Source: Chelatococcus sp. HY11 (GTDB taxonomy: Bacteria > Pseudomonadota > Alphaproteobacteria > Rhizobiales > Beijerinckiaceae). Taken from it: DNA of 64,000 nucleotides. The number at the start of each line of letters is the position of its first letter. Within the stretch, counting starts at the first letter, position 1. Below the pieces are notes generated by a model. It was not told the origin of the DNA and made no database searches. It worked only from the letters and a program-made list of their open reading frames with translations. A program made the position numbers and the translations under genes. The stretch is taken from assembly GCF_018398335.1 (NCBI RefSeq), contig NZ_JAHBRX010000001.1, positions 186,001 to 250,000 of the forward strand. Reading direction: 5' to 3'. Shown piece by piece: positions 42,772 to 54,823 of the stretch.

Positions 42772-43712
42772 CGGTCGCTGCGGAAAAAGGCGTCGCAGCA
42801 GGAAGTGTGGCCGGGAGTAGCAACGTGTCCGCGTCCATCTTTGGAGTGATGAGAGGTAGACGTCGCAGGTCTCGCGCGCGGGATGCCGCCGCGACCTCGC
42901 TCGAACAGTACCTGCCCCGTGGCACGGGCAGCGCGTTGACGATCGGCTTCCTGGCGGCCGTCAGCATCTATGGCATCGTGCTCGGGGGCCACATGGAAGA
43001 CTTCCGCCAGGCCTACGGCGAGCCGCAGCATGCCGTCGCGCGGGCGCTTGGCTTTGGTATCAACCAGATCAATATTTCCGGCCTTGTCGAACTCTCCCCG
43101 ACGGAGGTTCTTGGCGCGGCCGGCATCTCTCCGAAGATCTCGCTGGCGCTGCTCGATGCGGCGGAGGTGCGTCGTCGCCTCGAGCTCGTGCCCCTTATCA
43201 AGGAGGCATCGGTCCGCAAGCTCTATCCAAACGAGCTGTCCATCAGCATCACTGAGCGCCAACCGCATGCCCTTTGGCAGCAGAATGGCGAGCTGTTCGT
43301 GATCGCGACGGACGGCACCGTCATCGACATGCTGAATGATGCGCGCTTCGCGAGGCTGCCTCTCGTCGTCGGTGACCAAGCCAATGTGCAGTCGAAGGAC
43401 TATCTGAAGCTGCGCGAGGAAGCGGGGCCGCTGAAATCTCGCATTCGCGCCGGTATCCTTGTCGCCGGCCGCCGTTGGGATCTCAAGCTCGACAACGGCG
43501 TCGACATCCGCCTTCCCGAGGAAGGGGCAGGAGCGGCGCTTAGCCGCCTTGCCGCCATGGAGCGCGACCAGCACATCCTGGACAAGGACATCCTGTCTGT
43601 CGACATGCGCATGGGCGACCGCCTCGTCGTGCGCCTGAGCGAAGAGGCAGCACAGATCCGGGCCGACCGGCTCAATAAGAAACCAAACAAGCAGAAGGGG
43701 CCGGAGATATGA
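42738..43712 (+). CDS. ftsQ: Cell division protein FtsQ
   Basis: FtsQ bridges the early and late divisome in the FtsQLB complex. The 324-residue bitopic protein has a long basic cytoplasmic N-terminus (1-75, with RGRRRRSRARD), one membrane helix (about 74-92, ALTIGFLAAVSIYGIVLGG), a POTRA domain (about 105-175, INQINISGLVELSPTEVLGAAG ... PLIKEASVRKLYPNELSISITERQPHALWQ) and the beta domain. It starts inside ddl with a 34-nt overlap and ends with an ATGA overlap with ftsA. Confidence 0.94.
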   Translation: MDGEGRFLRPLAVAAEKGVAAGSVAGSSNVSASIFGVMRGRRRRSRARDAAATSLEQYLPRGTGSALTIGFLAAVSIYGIVLGGHMEDFRQAYGEPQHAVARALGFGINQINISGLVELSPTEVLGAAGISPKISLALLDAAEVRRRLELVPLIKEASVRKLYPNELSISITERQPHALWQQNGELFVIATDGTVIDMLNDARFARLPLVVGDQANVQSKDYLKLREEAGPLKSRIRAGILVAGRRWDLKLDNGVDIRLPEEGAGAALSRLAAMERDQHILDKDILSVDMRMGDRLVVRLSEEAAQIRADRLNKKPNKQKGPEI

Positions 43713-45046
43713 GCTTCAGCAACGGTCTCACACCTCGGCTGAAGCCGCTTTCGGCTCGCAAGAGCGCCATCCTGTCCGTGCTCGACGTGGGCACGAGCAA
43801 GGTGGTTTGCCTGATCGCGCAGCTCAATCCGGTCTCGGAAGGCGAGGCGCTTCGGGGCCGTACGCATCTCGCGCGCGTCCTTGGTATCGGGCACCAGCGT
43901 TCGCTGGGGCTGAAGGGCGGCATCATCGTCGACCTCGAGGCCGCGGAACGTTCGATCCGCCAGGCGGTGGATGCCGCCGAACGGATGGCCAAGGTCGAGG
44001 TGCGTTCCGTTCTCGTCAACCTGACGGGCGGTCGCACGGGGTCGCAGAGCTACGCCGCGAATGTCGGCGTGCGCTCCGGTTCCGTCTCGAACGGTGACAT
44101 CCACCGCGTGCTCGACGCGGCGAGCGCCTACAGCGTCCGTCCCGGCCGGGCGGTGCTGCATGCCCTGCCGACGGGGTTTTCCTTGGACGGCCAGACCGGG
44201 ATCCTCGATCCCGCCGGCATGATCGGCCAGAATCTCGGCGTCGACATGCATGTCGTGACCGCAGACAGCGCTGCCGCGCGTAACCTGATGCTCGCGGTGG
44301 AGCGCTGCCATCTTGATGTCGAGGCGATCATCTCGACGCCCTATGCCGCCGGTCTTTCGGCGCTCGTGGACGATGAAGCGGAGATTGGCGCCACGCTCAT
44401 CGACATGGGCGGGGGCACGACCTCCGTGGGCGTATTCGCGGGCGGACATCTCGTTCATGTGGATGCATTGGCCGTCGGCGGTCATCACGTGACCATGGAT
44501 ATTGCGCGCGGACTGTCTACGCGCGTCGCCGTCGCCGAGCGTCTGAAGACTCTCTACGGCGCGGCGATCTCGTCACCTTCGGATGAGCGGGAAATTATTT
44601 CTGTCCCGCAGGTAGACGAAGAAGAGCGCGATGTTGCTAATCATATGCCAAAGTCTAGTCTAGTGCGAATCATCAAGCCACGCGTCGAGGAAATACTTGA
44701 GCTGGTGCGTGATCGATTGCGGCGTGCGGGCTTCGCGGCGGGGGCGGGCCGTCGTGTGGTTCTCACGGGCGGGGCGAGCCAGCTCACCGGCATGCCGGAG
44801 ATGGCGCGCCGTATCCTCGGCAGTGACAAGGGAGCGGCCCAGGTGCGTATCGGCCGGCCGCTCGGTGTGAAGGGGTTGCCCGAAGCGGCGAAGGGGCCGG
44901 CCTTCTCCGTGGGGATCGGCCTTCTGGTCTATCCGCAGGTGGCCCATGTGGAACATTTCGAGCCGAACACCGGGGGGGTGTACCTCGGCACAGGCACGGA
45001 TGGGTATTTGGCGCGTATGGGGCGGTGGATCAAAGATAGTTTTTGA
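43709..45046 (+). CDS. ftsA: Cell division protein FtsA
   Basis: FtsA is an actin-like ATPase that tethers FtsZ to the membrane. The 445-residue protein has phosphate 1 [17 protein letters not shown] (about 23-39), the 1C domain (about 90-170), [40 protein letters not shown] (phosphate 2), and [21 protein letters not shown] (adenosine). The C-terminal amphipathic tail [14 protein letters not shown] is the membrane-targeting helix. Codons at about 44588-44700 are AT-rich with rare AGT, CTA and ATA, unlike the rest of the gene, and may hide a promoter for ftsZ. Confidence 0.96.
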   Translation: MSFSNGLTPRLKPLSARKSAILSVLDVGTSKVVCLIAQLNPVSEGEALRGRTHLARVLGIGHQRSLGLKGGIIVDLEAAERSIRQAVDAAERMAKVEVRSVLVNLTGGRTGSQSYAANVGVRSGSVSNGDIHRVLDAASAYSVRPGRAVLHALPTGFSLDGQTGILDPAGMIGQNLGVDMHVVTADSAAARNLMLAVERCHLDVEAIISTPYAAGLSALVDDEAEIGATLIDMGGGTTSVGVFAGGHLVHVDALAVGGHHVTMDIARGLSTRVAVAERLKTLYGAAISSPSDEREIISVPQVDEEERDVANHMPKSSLVRIIKPRVEEILELVRDRLRRAGFAAGAGRRVVLTGGASQLTGMPEMARRILGSDKGAAQVRIGRPLGVKGLPEAAKGPAFSVGIGLLVYPQVAHVEHFEPNTGGVYLGTGTDGYLARMGRWIKDSF

Positions 45047-45153
45047 CCGCCAACAGATTTGACCGAAGGCGGTGCGGCGGCCGCCAAGAGGTCCGGGACA
45101 GGCACGGAGAGGCGCGCAGCCGAGCGCCGTTCAGTACGAGAAGAGGCCACGAC

Positions 45154-46857
45154 ATGGCGATCAATCTGCAAGCCCCGGACATCCGGGAACTCAAGCCGCA
45201 TATCACGGTGCTCGGCGTCGGCGGCGCGGGTGGCAACGCGGTCAACAATATGATCGATTCCGGATTGATGGGAGTCGAGTTCTGCGTTGCGAACACCGAC
45301 GCTCAGGCGTTGTCGAGCTCGCATTGCGAACGCATCATCCAGATGGGCCTGGAAGTAACGCAGGGCCTCGGCGCCGGCTCGCAGCCGGAAATCGGCCGCG
45401 CGGCAGCCGAGGAAGTGATCGACGAGATCCGCGATCAGCTGTCCGGCGCGCATATGGTGTTCATCACCGCCGGCATGGGCGGCGGCACGGGCACGGGTGC
45501 GGCCCCGGTCATCGCCCGGGCGGCCCGCGACATGGGCATCCTCACGGTCGGCGTCGTCACGAAGCCGTTCCAGTTCGAAGGCATGCGCCGCATGAAAGTG
45601 GCGGAAGCTGGAATCGTCGAGCTGCAGCAGGCCGTCGATACGCTGATCGTCATCCCGAACCAGAACCTCTTCCGGGTCGCCAACGAGCGCACCACCTTCG
45701 CCGACGCCTTCGCGATGGCCGACCAGGTGCTCTACTCGGGCGTCGCCTGCATCACCGACCTCATGGTCAAGGAAGGGCTCATCAACCTCGACTTCGCCGA
45801 CGTGCGCGCCATCATGCGCGGCATGGGCAAGGCGATGATGGGCACGGGTGAGGCTTCCGGCGAGCGCCGCGCCATCACGGCCGCCGAGGCCGCGATCGCC
45901 AACCCGCTTCTCGACGATGTCTCGATGCGTGGGGCCCGCGGTCTCCTCATCTCGATCACCGGCGGCAACGACCTCACCCTCTATGAGGTTGATGAAGCCG
46001 CGACCCGCATCCGCGAGGAAGTGGACCACGAGGCCAACATCATCCTCGGCGCCACCTTCGACGGCAGCCTCGATGGCGTGATCCGCGTGTCCGTGGTCGC
46101 CACGGGCATCGACCATGCGCTGCTCGAAGGCGCGCAGGACCCGTCCATCACGGAGCAGCGCATCGCCGAGGTGGCGGAGCGCCTGCGCACGGAAGCGCGC
46201 CAGCGCGTGACCCCCGCGATCCCGGCGGCGCCCCAGGCGGCTGCTCCGCTGCCCGAGCCGGCCTTCGTGCCTCCGGTGGCCGTGGAAGCCGCGCCGCAGG
46301 CGCCGGCCGCCGTGGTGCATCGCGATGTGACGATCGAACCGGCTCAGCCACGCCCGGCGATGGCTGCCCAGCCCACCGCCGCTCCCGCTCCGTTGGAAGC
46401 CGCGCCGCATCCGCAGCACTTCATTCCGCCGCAGGCCGAGCGGGCGACCATCCGCCCGACCCGCATGCCGCGCGTCGATGAGCTGCCGCTGCCGGCCCAG
46501 AACCAGATCCGCGCCACGCGTGGTGAGCCCGACAACCGTGCGGCCGCCGCTGACACGAAGCGCATGACCCTGCTGCAGCGTCTCGCTTCGGTCGGCCTCG
46601 GCCGTAAGGAGGAGCCGCAGCCCGAGCCGCGTCAGCAGCGTCAGGCGCCTCCCGCTGGCTACCAGCAGCAGGCTCCCGTGCAGCCGTCGGCCACCCATGC
46701 CGAATACGGCCGCCGCCCGGCACCGGCCCAGGCTCCGCAGGGCTACCGCCCGGCCCAGGGCAATCTCGATCAGCATGGCCGCGCTCCCGCGCAGCCGCGC
46801 CCGACGGAAGATGATCAGCTGGAGATTCCGGCATTCCTGCGCCGGCAGGCCAATTGA
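45154..46857 (+). CDS. ftsZ: Cell division protein FtsZ
   Basis: FtsZ is the tubulin-like GTPase that forms the Z-ring. The 567-residue protein has the GTPase core at 1-320: [25 protein letters not shown], the tubulin signature [10 protein letters not shown] (about 109-118), NQNLFR and [13 protein letters not shown] long Pro/Ala/Gln-rich intrinsically disordered linker (about 330-550) follows, and the conserved C-terminal peptide [12 protein letters not shown] binds FtsA and other partners. The linker length is typical of alphaproteobacteria. The ATG at 45154 has GAAGAGG upstream. The 107-nt gap to ftsA is longer than others in the cluster. Confidence 0.97.
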   Translation: MAINLQAPDIRELKPHITVLGVGGAGGNAVNNMIDSGLMGVEFCVANTDAQALSSSHCERIIQMGLEVTQGLGAGSQPEIGRAAAEEVIDEIRDQLSGAHMVFITAGMGGGTGTGAAPVIARAARDMGILTVGVVTKPFQFEGMRRMKVAEAGIVELQQAVDTLIVIPNQNLFRVANERTTFADAFAMADQVLYSGVACITDLMVKEGLINLDFADVRAIMRGMGKAMMGTGEASGERRAITAAEAAIANPLLDDVSMRGARGLLISITGGNDLTLYEVDEAATRIREEVDHEANIILGATFDGSLDGVIRVSVVATGIDHALLEGAQDPSITEQRIAEVAERLRTEARQRVTPAIPAAPQAAAPLPEPAFVPPVAVEAAPQAPAAVVHRDVTIEPAQPRPAMAAQPTAAPAPLEAAPHPQHFIPPQAERATIRPTRMPRVDELPLPAQNQIRATRGEPDNRAAAADTKRMTLLQRLASVGLGRKEEPQPEPRQQRQAPPAGYQQQAPVQPSATHAEYGRRPAPAQAPQGYRPAQGNLDQHGRAPAQPRPTEDDQLEIPAFLRRQAN

Positions 46858-47224
46858 TCGCTTCGTCGCTCAAGTTGCGCTGATCGCCAAGGCAATCAGC
46901 GCAAGGAACGATTCGTTAATGACGTGCGCCACGACCTGTCAAAGCTGTTGACGGGTTGTGGCGCAATTCATTTGGGGGGTGGATCGAGCGGGTTCGTTCG
47001 TAATTTGTAAACCATTGATTAATAGATTGAATTTTGAGAGCCTTATCACCAGCGCGTTGTTACAGAACGTAAGGAAGCGTGATTTGGCCTGCACAGGGGT
47101 GACGCGTATGGTGCGCCGGACATTGAAGATCGACGGGTGATTTTCTATCAGTTTGCCTACGATCGACATGTCATTAGTTGCTCATGAAACGAACCCTCGC
47201 ACCGCGGGGCGCAGCCGGACACGA
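46858..47224. other. Intergenic region between ftsZ and lpxC with an inverted repeat
   Basis: Perfect 10-bp arms TTGCGCTGAT (46875-46884) and ATCAGCGCAA (46895-46904) form a hairpin 18 nt after the ftsZ stop, without a T run; it may end or protect the ftsZ mRNA 3' end. Beyond it, 46975-47060 is AT-rich (around the TTAATAGATTG stretch) and probably holds the lpxC promoter. No gene is seen. The end depends on the uncertain lpxC start. Confidence 0.55.
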
Positions 47225-48208
47225 ATGATGCCATCAAGCAAGCAGACGACCCTCGCAGCCGTAGTGACGCTCGATGGAATCGGCGTTCATTCCGGCAAGC
47301 CGGTCAGTCTGGTGCTTCACCCCGCCGATATCGGCCATGGTGTCGTGTTTTTGCGTACTGGCCTGCAGGGCAAGGCTGATCGCCTCATCGAGGCGAATCA
47401 CCTGCATGTTTCCGCGACTGAGCTCTGCACCGTCGTCGGCGATGAGGCCGGCGGCGCGGTGGCGACGATCGAGCACTTGATGTCCGCCCTCTACGGATTG
47501 GGTGTTGATAACGTGCTCGTCGAGATCGACGGTGCGGAGGTTCCGATCCTCGATGGCAGCGCGGCGCGCTTCGTCGAGGCTATTCTTCAGGTGGGCCTTG
47601 TCCCCCAGAAGGCCCAGCGCCGTTTCGTGAAGGTGCTGCGGCCTGTCCGCATCGATCAGGGACGCGCGTTCGCGGAGCTGCGTCCTTACGACGACGGCTT
47701 CCAGCTCGATGTAGAGATCAATTTCGACCATCCCGTGATCGGTCGCCAGCGCAAGATTGTGGACCTTGATGAAGGGATCTTCCGCCGTGAGATCGCGAGC
47801 GCGCGCACGTTCGGCTTCATGCGTGACGTCGAGCGGTATTGGAAAGCCGGCTTCGCTCTTGGCTCCTCGCTGGAGAACACTGTCGCGATTGGAGATGATA
47901 GCGTCGTGAACGCCGAGGGCCTTCGCTTCCCGGACGAGTTCGTACGCCACAAGCTCCTGGATGCGGTGGGCGATCTCGCTCTGGCCGGCTATCCCATCCT
48001 GGGAGCCTATCGCTCTTACTGCGGCGGTCATCGCATGAATTTCGGCATTCTTCGCGAGCTCTTCAGCGATCGCGCCAACTACACCCTGGTCGAGGGGCCG
48101 AAGGTGGAGCGTGGCAAGGGCGAGATGGTCAAGGTTCGTCGCGATGGTGGCCACGCCGAGGTGCCGGCGGGGATGGCCGCCGTGGCTTTCGCGCCTGAGG
48201 TAAATTGA
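47225..48208 (+). CDS. lpxC: UDP-3-O-acyl-N-acetylglucosamine deacetylase
   Basis: LpxC catalyses the committed step of lipid A synthesis with Zn2+. The 327-residue protein has QTTLAAVVTLDGIGVHSGKPVSLVLHPA (6-33), VATIEHLMSALYGLGVDNVLVEIDGAEVPILDGSA (zinc His in EHLMSAL, about 80), ARTFGFMRDVERYWKAGFALGSSLENTVAI, FPDEFVRHKLLDAVGDLALAG (His and Asp zinc ligands in RHKLLDAVGD) and YCGGHRMNFGILREL. The start is uncertain: ATG 47225 begins MMPSSKQTTL and fits homologs; ATG 47165 would add 20 residues. Placement after ftsZ is the usual proteobacterial order. Confidence 0.94.
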   Translation: MMPSSKQTTLAAVVTLDGIGVHSGKPVSLVLHPADIGHGVVFLRTGLQGKADRLIEANHLHVSATELCTVVGDEAGGAVATIEHLMSALYGLGVDNVLVEIDGAEVPILDGSAARFVEAILQVGLVPQKAQRRFVKVLRPVRIDQGRAFAELRPYDDGFQLDVEINFDHPVIGRQRKIVDLDEGIFRREIASARTFGFMRDVERYWKAGFALGSSLENTVAIGDDSVVNAEGLRFPDEFVRHKLLDAVGDLALAGYPILGAYRSYCGGHRMNFGILRELFSDRANYTLVEGPKVERGKGEMVKVRRDGGHAEVPAGMAAVAFAPEVN

Positions 48209-48397
48209 TCCGCGTGGGCGATGAAAGCCGTTTCGCTTTCGTGCCTTGGAAAGGTCGTTTTCCTCCTGAAGTTTCCACAGCGTCACTATCCCGGTGATCC
48301 TTCGCGTCGCTTGGCGTATGCCCTTCGTTAGGGTAAACAGCCGAGGGGCGCGATTGATTGTGCTTTTGGATGCACCGACTTGGAGGACCTTCCAGGG

Positions 48398-49291
48398 ATG
48401 TATTTCTCATATCTGTCGAAGATCGGGCGGTCTGGCTGCCGCGCCGCTCTCCTGAGGGGAACGGTGCTCGTCGTTGCCAGCATTCCGCTGGCGGGCTGCG
48501 ATTCGCTGTCTTCGCTGAACCCGTTCGACAAGGCGGAAAAGTACAAGCCCGAGATCATTCCGGAAGTTCCGGGCGATCAGATCTACAATGAAGGGCTGGC
48601 GCATCTCGACAAGCGCAACTACAGCGACGCGGCGAAGAAGTTCGATGCGCTCGACAAGCAGTATCCTTATTCGCAATGGTCGCAAAAAGCGCTCATCATG
48701 AACACCTACGCCAATTATGAAGGCGGGGCTTATGATGATGCAGCCAACTCGGCGCGGCGCTATCTCGCGTTGCATCCGGCGAGCCAGGATGCGGCCTATG
48801 CGCAATACCTTTTGGCCATGTCCTACTATAAGGAAGTGCCGGACGTATCGCGTGATCAGGAGCGCGCGGAGAAGGCGCTCACCGCCTTACAGGAACTCGT
48901 CGATCGCTATCCGAAATCGGAATATGTCGCCGACGCCAAGTTCAAGATCCAGGTGCTGCGCGACCAGCTCGCCGGCAAGGAGATGGAAGTCGGACGCTAC
49001 TATCTCAAGCAGCGCAACTACACGGCGGCGATCAATCGCTTCCGCATCGTGGTCAGCAAGTATCAGACGACCCGCCATGTCGAGGAGGCGCTGGAGCGTC
49101 TCGTGGAGGCCTATATGGCACTTGGGATCGTCGCCGAGGCGCAGACGGCGGCGGCCGTGCTCGGCCACAACTTCCCGGACAGCCAGTGGTATAAAGATGC
49201 CTATGCGCTTCTCGCCAAGGACGGGATCCAACCGCGTGAAGATACCGGCTCCTGGATCAGCAAGCTCTTCAGTAGCGGCCGGCTCGGCTGA
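48398..49291 (+). CDS. bamD: Outer membrane assembly lipoprotein BamD
   Basis: BamD is the essential lipoprotein of the BAM complex that folds outer-membrane beta-barrels. The 297-residue product has a lipoprotein signal ending VASIPLAGC (Cys near residue 34) and tetratricopeptide repeats over about 60-275 (YNEGLAHLDKRNYSDAAKKFDALDKQYPYSQWSQKALIMNTYANYEGGAYDDAANSARRYLALHP is the first pair). Family-typical segments include GRYYLKQRNYTAAINRFRIVV and NFPDSQWYKDAYALL. The ATG at 48398 is taken because it directly begins the signal peptide; the earlier TTG at 48380 overlaps the GGAGG site. Confidence 0.95.
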   Translation: MYFSYLSKIGRSGCRAALLRGTVLVVASIPLAGCDSLSSLNPFDKAEKYKPEIIPEVPGDQIYNEGLAHLDKRNYSDAAKKFDALDKQYPYSQWSQKALIMNTYANYEGGAYDDAANSARRYLALHPASQDAAYAQYLLAMSYYKEVPDVSRDQERAEKALTALQELVDRYPKSEYVADAKFKIQVLRDQLAGKEMEVGRYYLKQRNYTAAINRFRIVVSKYQTTRHVEEALERLVEAYMALGIVAEAQTAAAVLGHNFPDSQWYKDAYALLAKDGIQPREDTGSWISKLFSSGRLG

Positions 49292-49393
49292 TTCGCCTTT
49301 CAGGTTGGCGGCCTTCACGAAGCGGGCCGTCAGCGTGACGCACGTGCGTTATTTCGGTTGCATTGATCGCTCCTGTTGCGTTGAGACTGGCTG

Positions 49394-51067
49394 ATGCTGA
49401 CCCAGCTCACGATTCGCGACATCGTCCTGATAGACCGCCTCGACCTGACGTTCGACGGCGGTCTCAGTGTTTTGACAGGCGAAACCGGGGCCGGAAAGTC
49501 GATCCTGCTGGATGCTTTCGCCCTGGCGCTCGGTGGCCGTGGCGATGGCTCGCTGGCGCGGCATGGCCAACCCCAGGGCCAGGTGACGGCTGTCTTCGAT
49601 CTATCGAGCGACCATCCGGTGCGCCGGTCATTGGCTGGCTATGATATCGAAGCGGATGGCGATCTCATCCTTCGCCGCGTGCAATATGCCGACGGCCGTA
49701 CCCGCGCCTTCGTCAATGACCAGCCTGTCAGCGTCCAGGTCCTGAAGGCCATCGGCGGCGAGCTCGTCGAGATTCACGGTCAGCATGATGACCGCGCGCT
49801 TGTTGATCCCGCACAGCACCGTTCCTTGCTCGACTCCTTCGGCGGTCTGAATGCCGATGCAGCTGCCTTGCGTGAGGCGCATGCCAGGCTCGCGGAGACG
49901 CGGAGCACCTTGAAGCGCCATACCGACCGGATGGAAGCTGCCCGCAAGGAGGTCGATTTCCTGCGCCATGCGGTGGAGGAGCTTTCACGCTTGGCGCCGG
50001 AAGCCGGCGAGGAAGAGCGGCTCGCCGAGCGCCGCCAGACCATGATGCAGGCCGAGAAGGTTGCGAAGGATATCGCCGAGGCCTTCGACGCTGTCGGCGG
50101 TCCCGCGTCGCCGGTTCCCCTGCTGTCGGCGGCGGTGCGGCGTCTCGAGCGGCGGGCGACCCAGGCGCCACAACTGGTCGAGCCCAGCGTGAAGGCGCTC
50201 GATGCCGCGCTGGTCGCGCTGGATGATGCCCGCGCGGTGATCGAGACGGCCTTGCGTGACGCTGAATTCGATCCGCGGGATCTGGAGATGGTCGAGGAGC
50301 GGCTTTTCGCCCTGCGCGCGGCGGCCCGCAAATATGATGTGCCGGCCGACGACCTCGCCGCCTTGTGTGAGCGCTACACGTCTGACGTAGCCAGCATTGA
50401 TGCCGGCGAGGCGGAGCTTGCTACGCTTGAGGCCGCGGTCGTCTCCGCGGAAACGCTTTACGTGAAGAAGGCCGACGCGCTCAGCAAGGCGCGCCGCAAG
50501 GTCGCGACGAGGCTCGATGCGGCCGTCAATGCCGAGCTGCCGCCGCTCAAGCTTGAGCGGGCACGTTTCATCACGCGGGTCGATGTCGATGAGACGGCGC
50601 GCCTCGCGGAGGGTTTCGACCGGGTTGAATTCTGGGTTGAGACCAATCCCGGTACGAGGCCGGGACCGCTGATGAAGGTGGCGTCGGGCGGCGAATTGTC
50701 CCGCTTCATGCTGGCGCTGAAGGTGGTGCTCGCCGATCGCGGCTCCGCGCCGACGCTGGTGTTCGACGAGATTGACACGGGCGTCGGCGGAGCGGTGGCC
50801 GATGCCATCGGCGCGCGGCTCGGGAGAATGGCGGATCAGGTTCAGGTCATCGCCGTCACCCACGCGCCTCAGGTGGCCGCGCGCGCCGACAGCCATTTCC
50901 TGATCGCCAAGGAGGCCGTGTCAGCGAAGGACAAGCGCGTCGCGACGCGGGTGCTGCCGCTTGAGGCGGATACGCGGCGCGAGGAGATCGCCCGCATGCT
51001 GGCCGGAGCCACGATCACCGAAGAGGCCCGCGCCGCCGCTGCCCGGCTTCTGGAAGCGGCGGGGTGA
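49394..51067 (+). CDS. recN: DNA repair protein RecN
   Basis: RecN is an SMC-like ATPase acting on double-strand breaks. The 557-residue length matches the family. Walker A GETGAGKSILLDAFALALGGRG lies at about 30-51, the Q-loop/DNA region VEIHGQHDDRALVDPAQHRSLLDSFGG follows, two coiled-coil arms span about 165-345, and the C-terminal half has the signature VASGGELSRFMLALKVVL, Walker B TLVFDEIDTGVGGAVADAIG and VIAVTHAPQVAARAD. The start at ATG 49394 gives MLTQLTIRDIVLIDRLDL, the usual RecN N-terminus. Confidence 0.97.
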   Translation: MLTQLTIRDIVLIDRLDLTFDGGLSVLTGETGAGKSILLDAFALALGGRGDGSLARHGQPQGQVTAVFDLSSDHPVRRSLAGYDIEADGDLILRRVQYADGRTRAFVNDQPVSVQVLKAIGGELVEIHGQHDDRALVDPAQHRSLLDSFGGLNADAAALREAHARLAETRSTLKRHTDRMEAARKEVDFLRHAVEELSRLAPEAGEEERLAERRQTMMQAEKVAKDIAEAFDAVGGPASPVPLLSAAVRRLERRATQAPQLVEPSVKALDAALVALDDARAVIETALRDAEFDPRDLEMVEERLFALRAAARKYDVPADDLAALCERYTSDVASIDAGEAELATLEAAVVSAETLYVKKADALSKARRKVATRLDAAVNAELPPLKLERARFITRVDVDETARLAEGFDRVEFWVETNPGTRPGPLMKVASGGELSRFMLALKVVLADRGSAPTLVFDEIDTGVGGAVADAIGARLGRMADQVQVIAVTHAPQVAARADSHFLIAKEAVSAKDKRVATRVLPLEADTRREEIARMLAGATITEEARAAAARLLEAAG

Positions 51068-53278
<2,211 letters not shown>

Positions 53279-53320
53279 GCCGCGGCGTCAGGTCCAGCGC
53301 TGCAGATAAGAGGGCGGATC

Positions 53321-53346
53321 GATCCCTCCCCCGAAGGGGAGGGATC
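53321..53346. repeat. 11-bp perfect palindrome with CGAA tetraloop after ligA
   Basis: The arms GATCCCTCCCC (53321-53331) and GGGGAGGGATC (53336-53346) are identical to those at 35289-35314, but the loop is CGAA instead of GTGA. No T run follows. It lies 43 nt after the ligA stop and could form a very stable 3' end hairpin. Confidence 0.75.
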
Positions 53347-53557
53347 AGCGCCGCAGATGAGAAATAGGTAGCTTGGTGCACCGCGCCTGACTCGATAGAT
53401 CGGTGAATTTGGCTCGCTCCTGCGGGTGCGGCCTGTGGCCGAGCCTTCGGCGTGTTTCGGCCTAGTCAAATCAGCTTCCGGACGTGACATTGCCGCTCCG
53501 CTGTGGTCATTGCATCGGAAAGCCGCGTGCGACCCATGTTTCTTGTGATTGGTACCC

Positions 53558-54535
53558 ATGCTTGAAGGTCTTCCTCCCCACGCCCCTACCCATGTGCTGC
53601 GCATCGAGACCGACGAGGCGTCCGCCCGGCGGTTGACGGATCTGCTCGGGGAGGTGTTCGACCCTGCGGAGACGGCGGTCGCCGCCTTCGAGATCGAGCC
53701 TGAGGACCCCAAGGAAGGGAATGCCACCGCGCAGCCCTGGCTGCTCGAGGCCTATTTCTCGCGTGAGCCCAATGAGGAGGCCATTCGCGATCTCCTGCGC
53801 CTGATCGTCGGCGAGAAGGTGGATACGGCCGTGTTCGACGCGGTTGCGGCGAAGGACTGGGTGAAGGCGAGCCTCGATGGGCTCAAGCCGGTGCGTGCCG
53901 GGCGCTTCCTTGTGCACGGCGGGCATGACCGCGAGGTCGTGAAGACAAACGATATCGCGCTCGAAATCGAGGCGGCGCTGGCCTTTGGTACCGGTCACCA
54001 CGGAACGACGCTCGGCTGCCTCATGGCGCTCAAGGATGTTCTCAAGCAGCGCCGGCCCCGTCATGTTCTTGATGTCGGCACCGGCACGGGCATTCTCGGG
54101 ATAGCGGCGGCCAAGGCCCTCAAGGCGCGGGTGGTGGCGGGCGACATCGATCCCATCGCCGTCGAGGTGGCACGGCGCAACGCGCGGCTCAACGCGGCCG
54201 CCGGTCATCTCGATCTCTATGTCGCGCCCGGCGTGCGCCATGCGCTCGCGGCGCGGCCGGAGCGGTTCGACCTTGTCTTCGCCAATATCCTGGCACGGCC
54301 GCTCAGGCGGCTCGCGCACTCCATCGCGGCGGTGCTGGCGCCCGGTGGGTTACTTGTGCTTTCTGGATTATTGCCCAGCGACGTGCCCGGTGTTCTCTCG
54401 GCCTATGCCGCGCAGGGGCTGCGCCTCATGCAGAAAAGCCAGCGCGACGGCTGGGCGACACTTCGCCTGCGCAAGGGCGGGGCGGCCGCCCGCAAAATGA
54501 CACGCACACAAGCAAAAGCCCGCCCCTGGCTCTGA
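53558..54535 (+). CDS. prmA: Ribosomal protein L11 methyltransferase
   Basis: PrmA methylates lysines of ribosomal protein L11. The 325-residue protein has an N-terminal ferredoxin-like targeting domain (about 1-105, with VAAKDWVKASLDGLKPVRAGRFLVHG bridging) and a class I methyltransferase domain: IEAALAFGTGHHGTTLGCL, VLDVGTGTGILGIAAAKALKARVVAGDIDPIAVEVARRN and FDLVFANILARPLRRLA. The N-terminal part is longer and more divergent than in E. coli, as usual in alphaproteobacteria. The ATG at 53558 is chosen over a TTG at 53549. A GC-rich hairpin overlaps the stop codon. Confidence 0.94.
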   Translation: MLEGLPPHAPTHVLRIETDEASARRLTDLLGEVFDPAETAVAAFEIEPEDPKEGNATAQPWLLEAYFSREPNEEAIRDLLRLIVGEKVDTAVFDAVAAKDWVKASLDGLKPVRAGRFLVHGGHDREVVKTNDIALEIEAALAFGTGHHGTTLGCLMALKDVLKQRRPRHVLDVGTGTGILGIAAAKALKARVVAGDIDPIAVEVARRNARLNAAAGHLDLYVAPGVRHALAARPERFDLVFANILARPLRRLAHSIAAVLAPGGLLVLSGLLPSDVPGVLSAYAAQGLRLMQKSQRDGWATLRLRKGGAAARKMTRTQAKARPWL

Positions 54536-54547
54536 CCGGGCGGGCTT
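54516..54547 (+). terminator. GC-rich hairpin spanning the prmA stop codon, possible terminator
   Basis: The arms AAGCCCGCCC (54516-54525) and GGGCGGGCTT (54538-54547) pair perfectly, with the prmA TGA (54533-54535) in the loop. Only a short GCTTGCGG follows, so intrinsic termination would be weak. The hairpin could also serve the convergent small gene that ends at 54621. Confidence 0.45.
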
Positions 54548-54620
54548 GCGGACAACAACCACCGGTCCGATCACCCGGAAGGCCAGTGAAAGCTCCGGGC
54601 GGGATCGCGGCTGGTGGTCT

Positions 54621-54737
54621 TTAGATGTGTGGGTAGCGCTTCGCCATCTCGGCGCGCATTTCCATGGCTTCATTGATGACTTCATGGGCTGCGACGAGGA
54701 AACGGGCCACGCTGTTGAAGAGGGTCACCAGGATCAT
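54621..54737 (-). CDS. Small 38-residue hypothetical protein
   Basis: An ATG at 54737 with AAGGA 7 nt upstream opens a 39-codon frame encoding a hydrophobic N-half (MILVTLFNSVARFLVAAHEV) and a charged C-half (INEAMEMRAEMAKRYPHI). The RAEMAKRYPHI tail resembles the helical end of short proteins of unknown function that are widespread in Hyphomicrobiales. No domain is assigned. It lies 86 nt downstream of the 64-residue gene on the same strand, so the two may be co-transcribed. Confidence 0.5.
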   Translation of the reverse strand: MILVTLFNSVARFLVAAHEVINEAMEMRAEMAKRYPHI

Positions 54738-54823
54738 CTTGATGTTCCTTGCTGTGCTTCCCTGTGGAACCCCGTCATCGCGGAAGCGTCGACGACGGAT
54801 AGAGGCCTTCAGGGCCTCGTCAA

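Noticed and set aside
44929-46776. 615-codon minus-strand frame antisense to ftsZ
   Set aside because: It is a low-complexity Arg/His/Gly product opposite an intact FtsZ.
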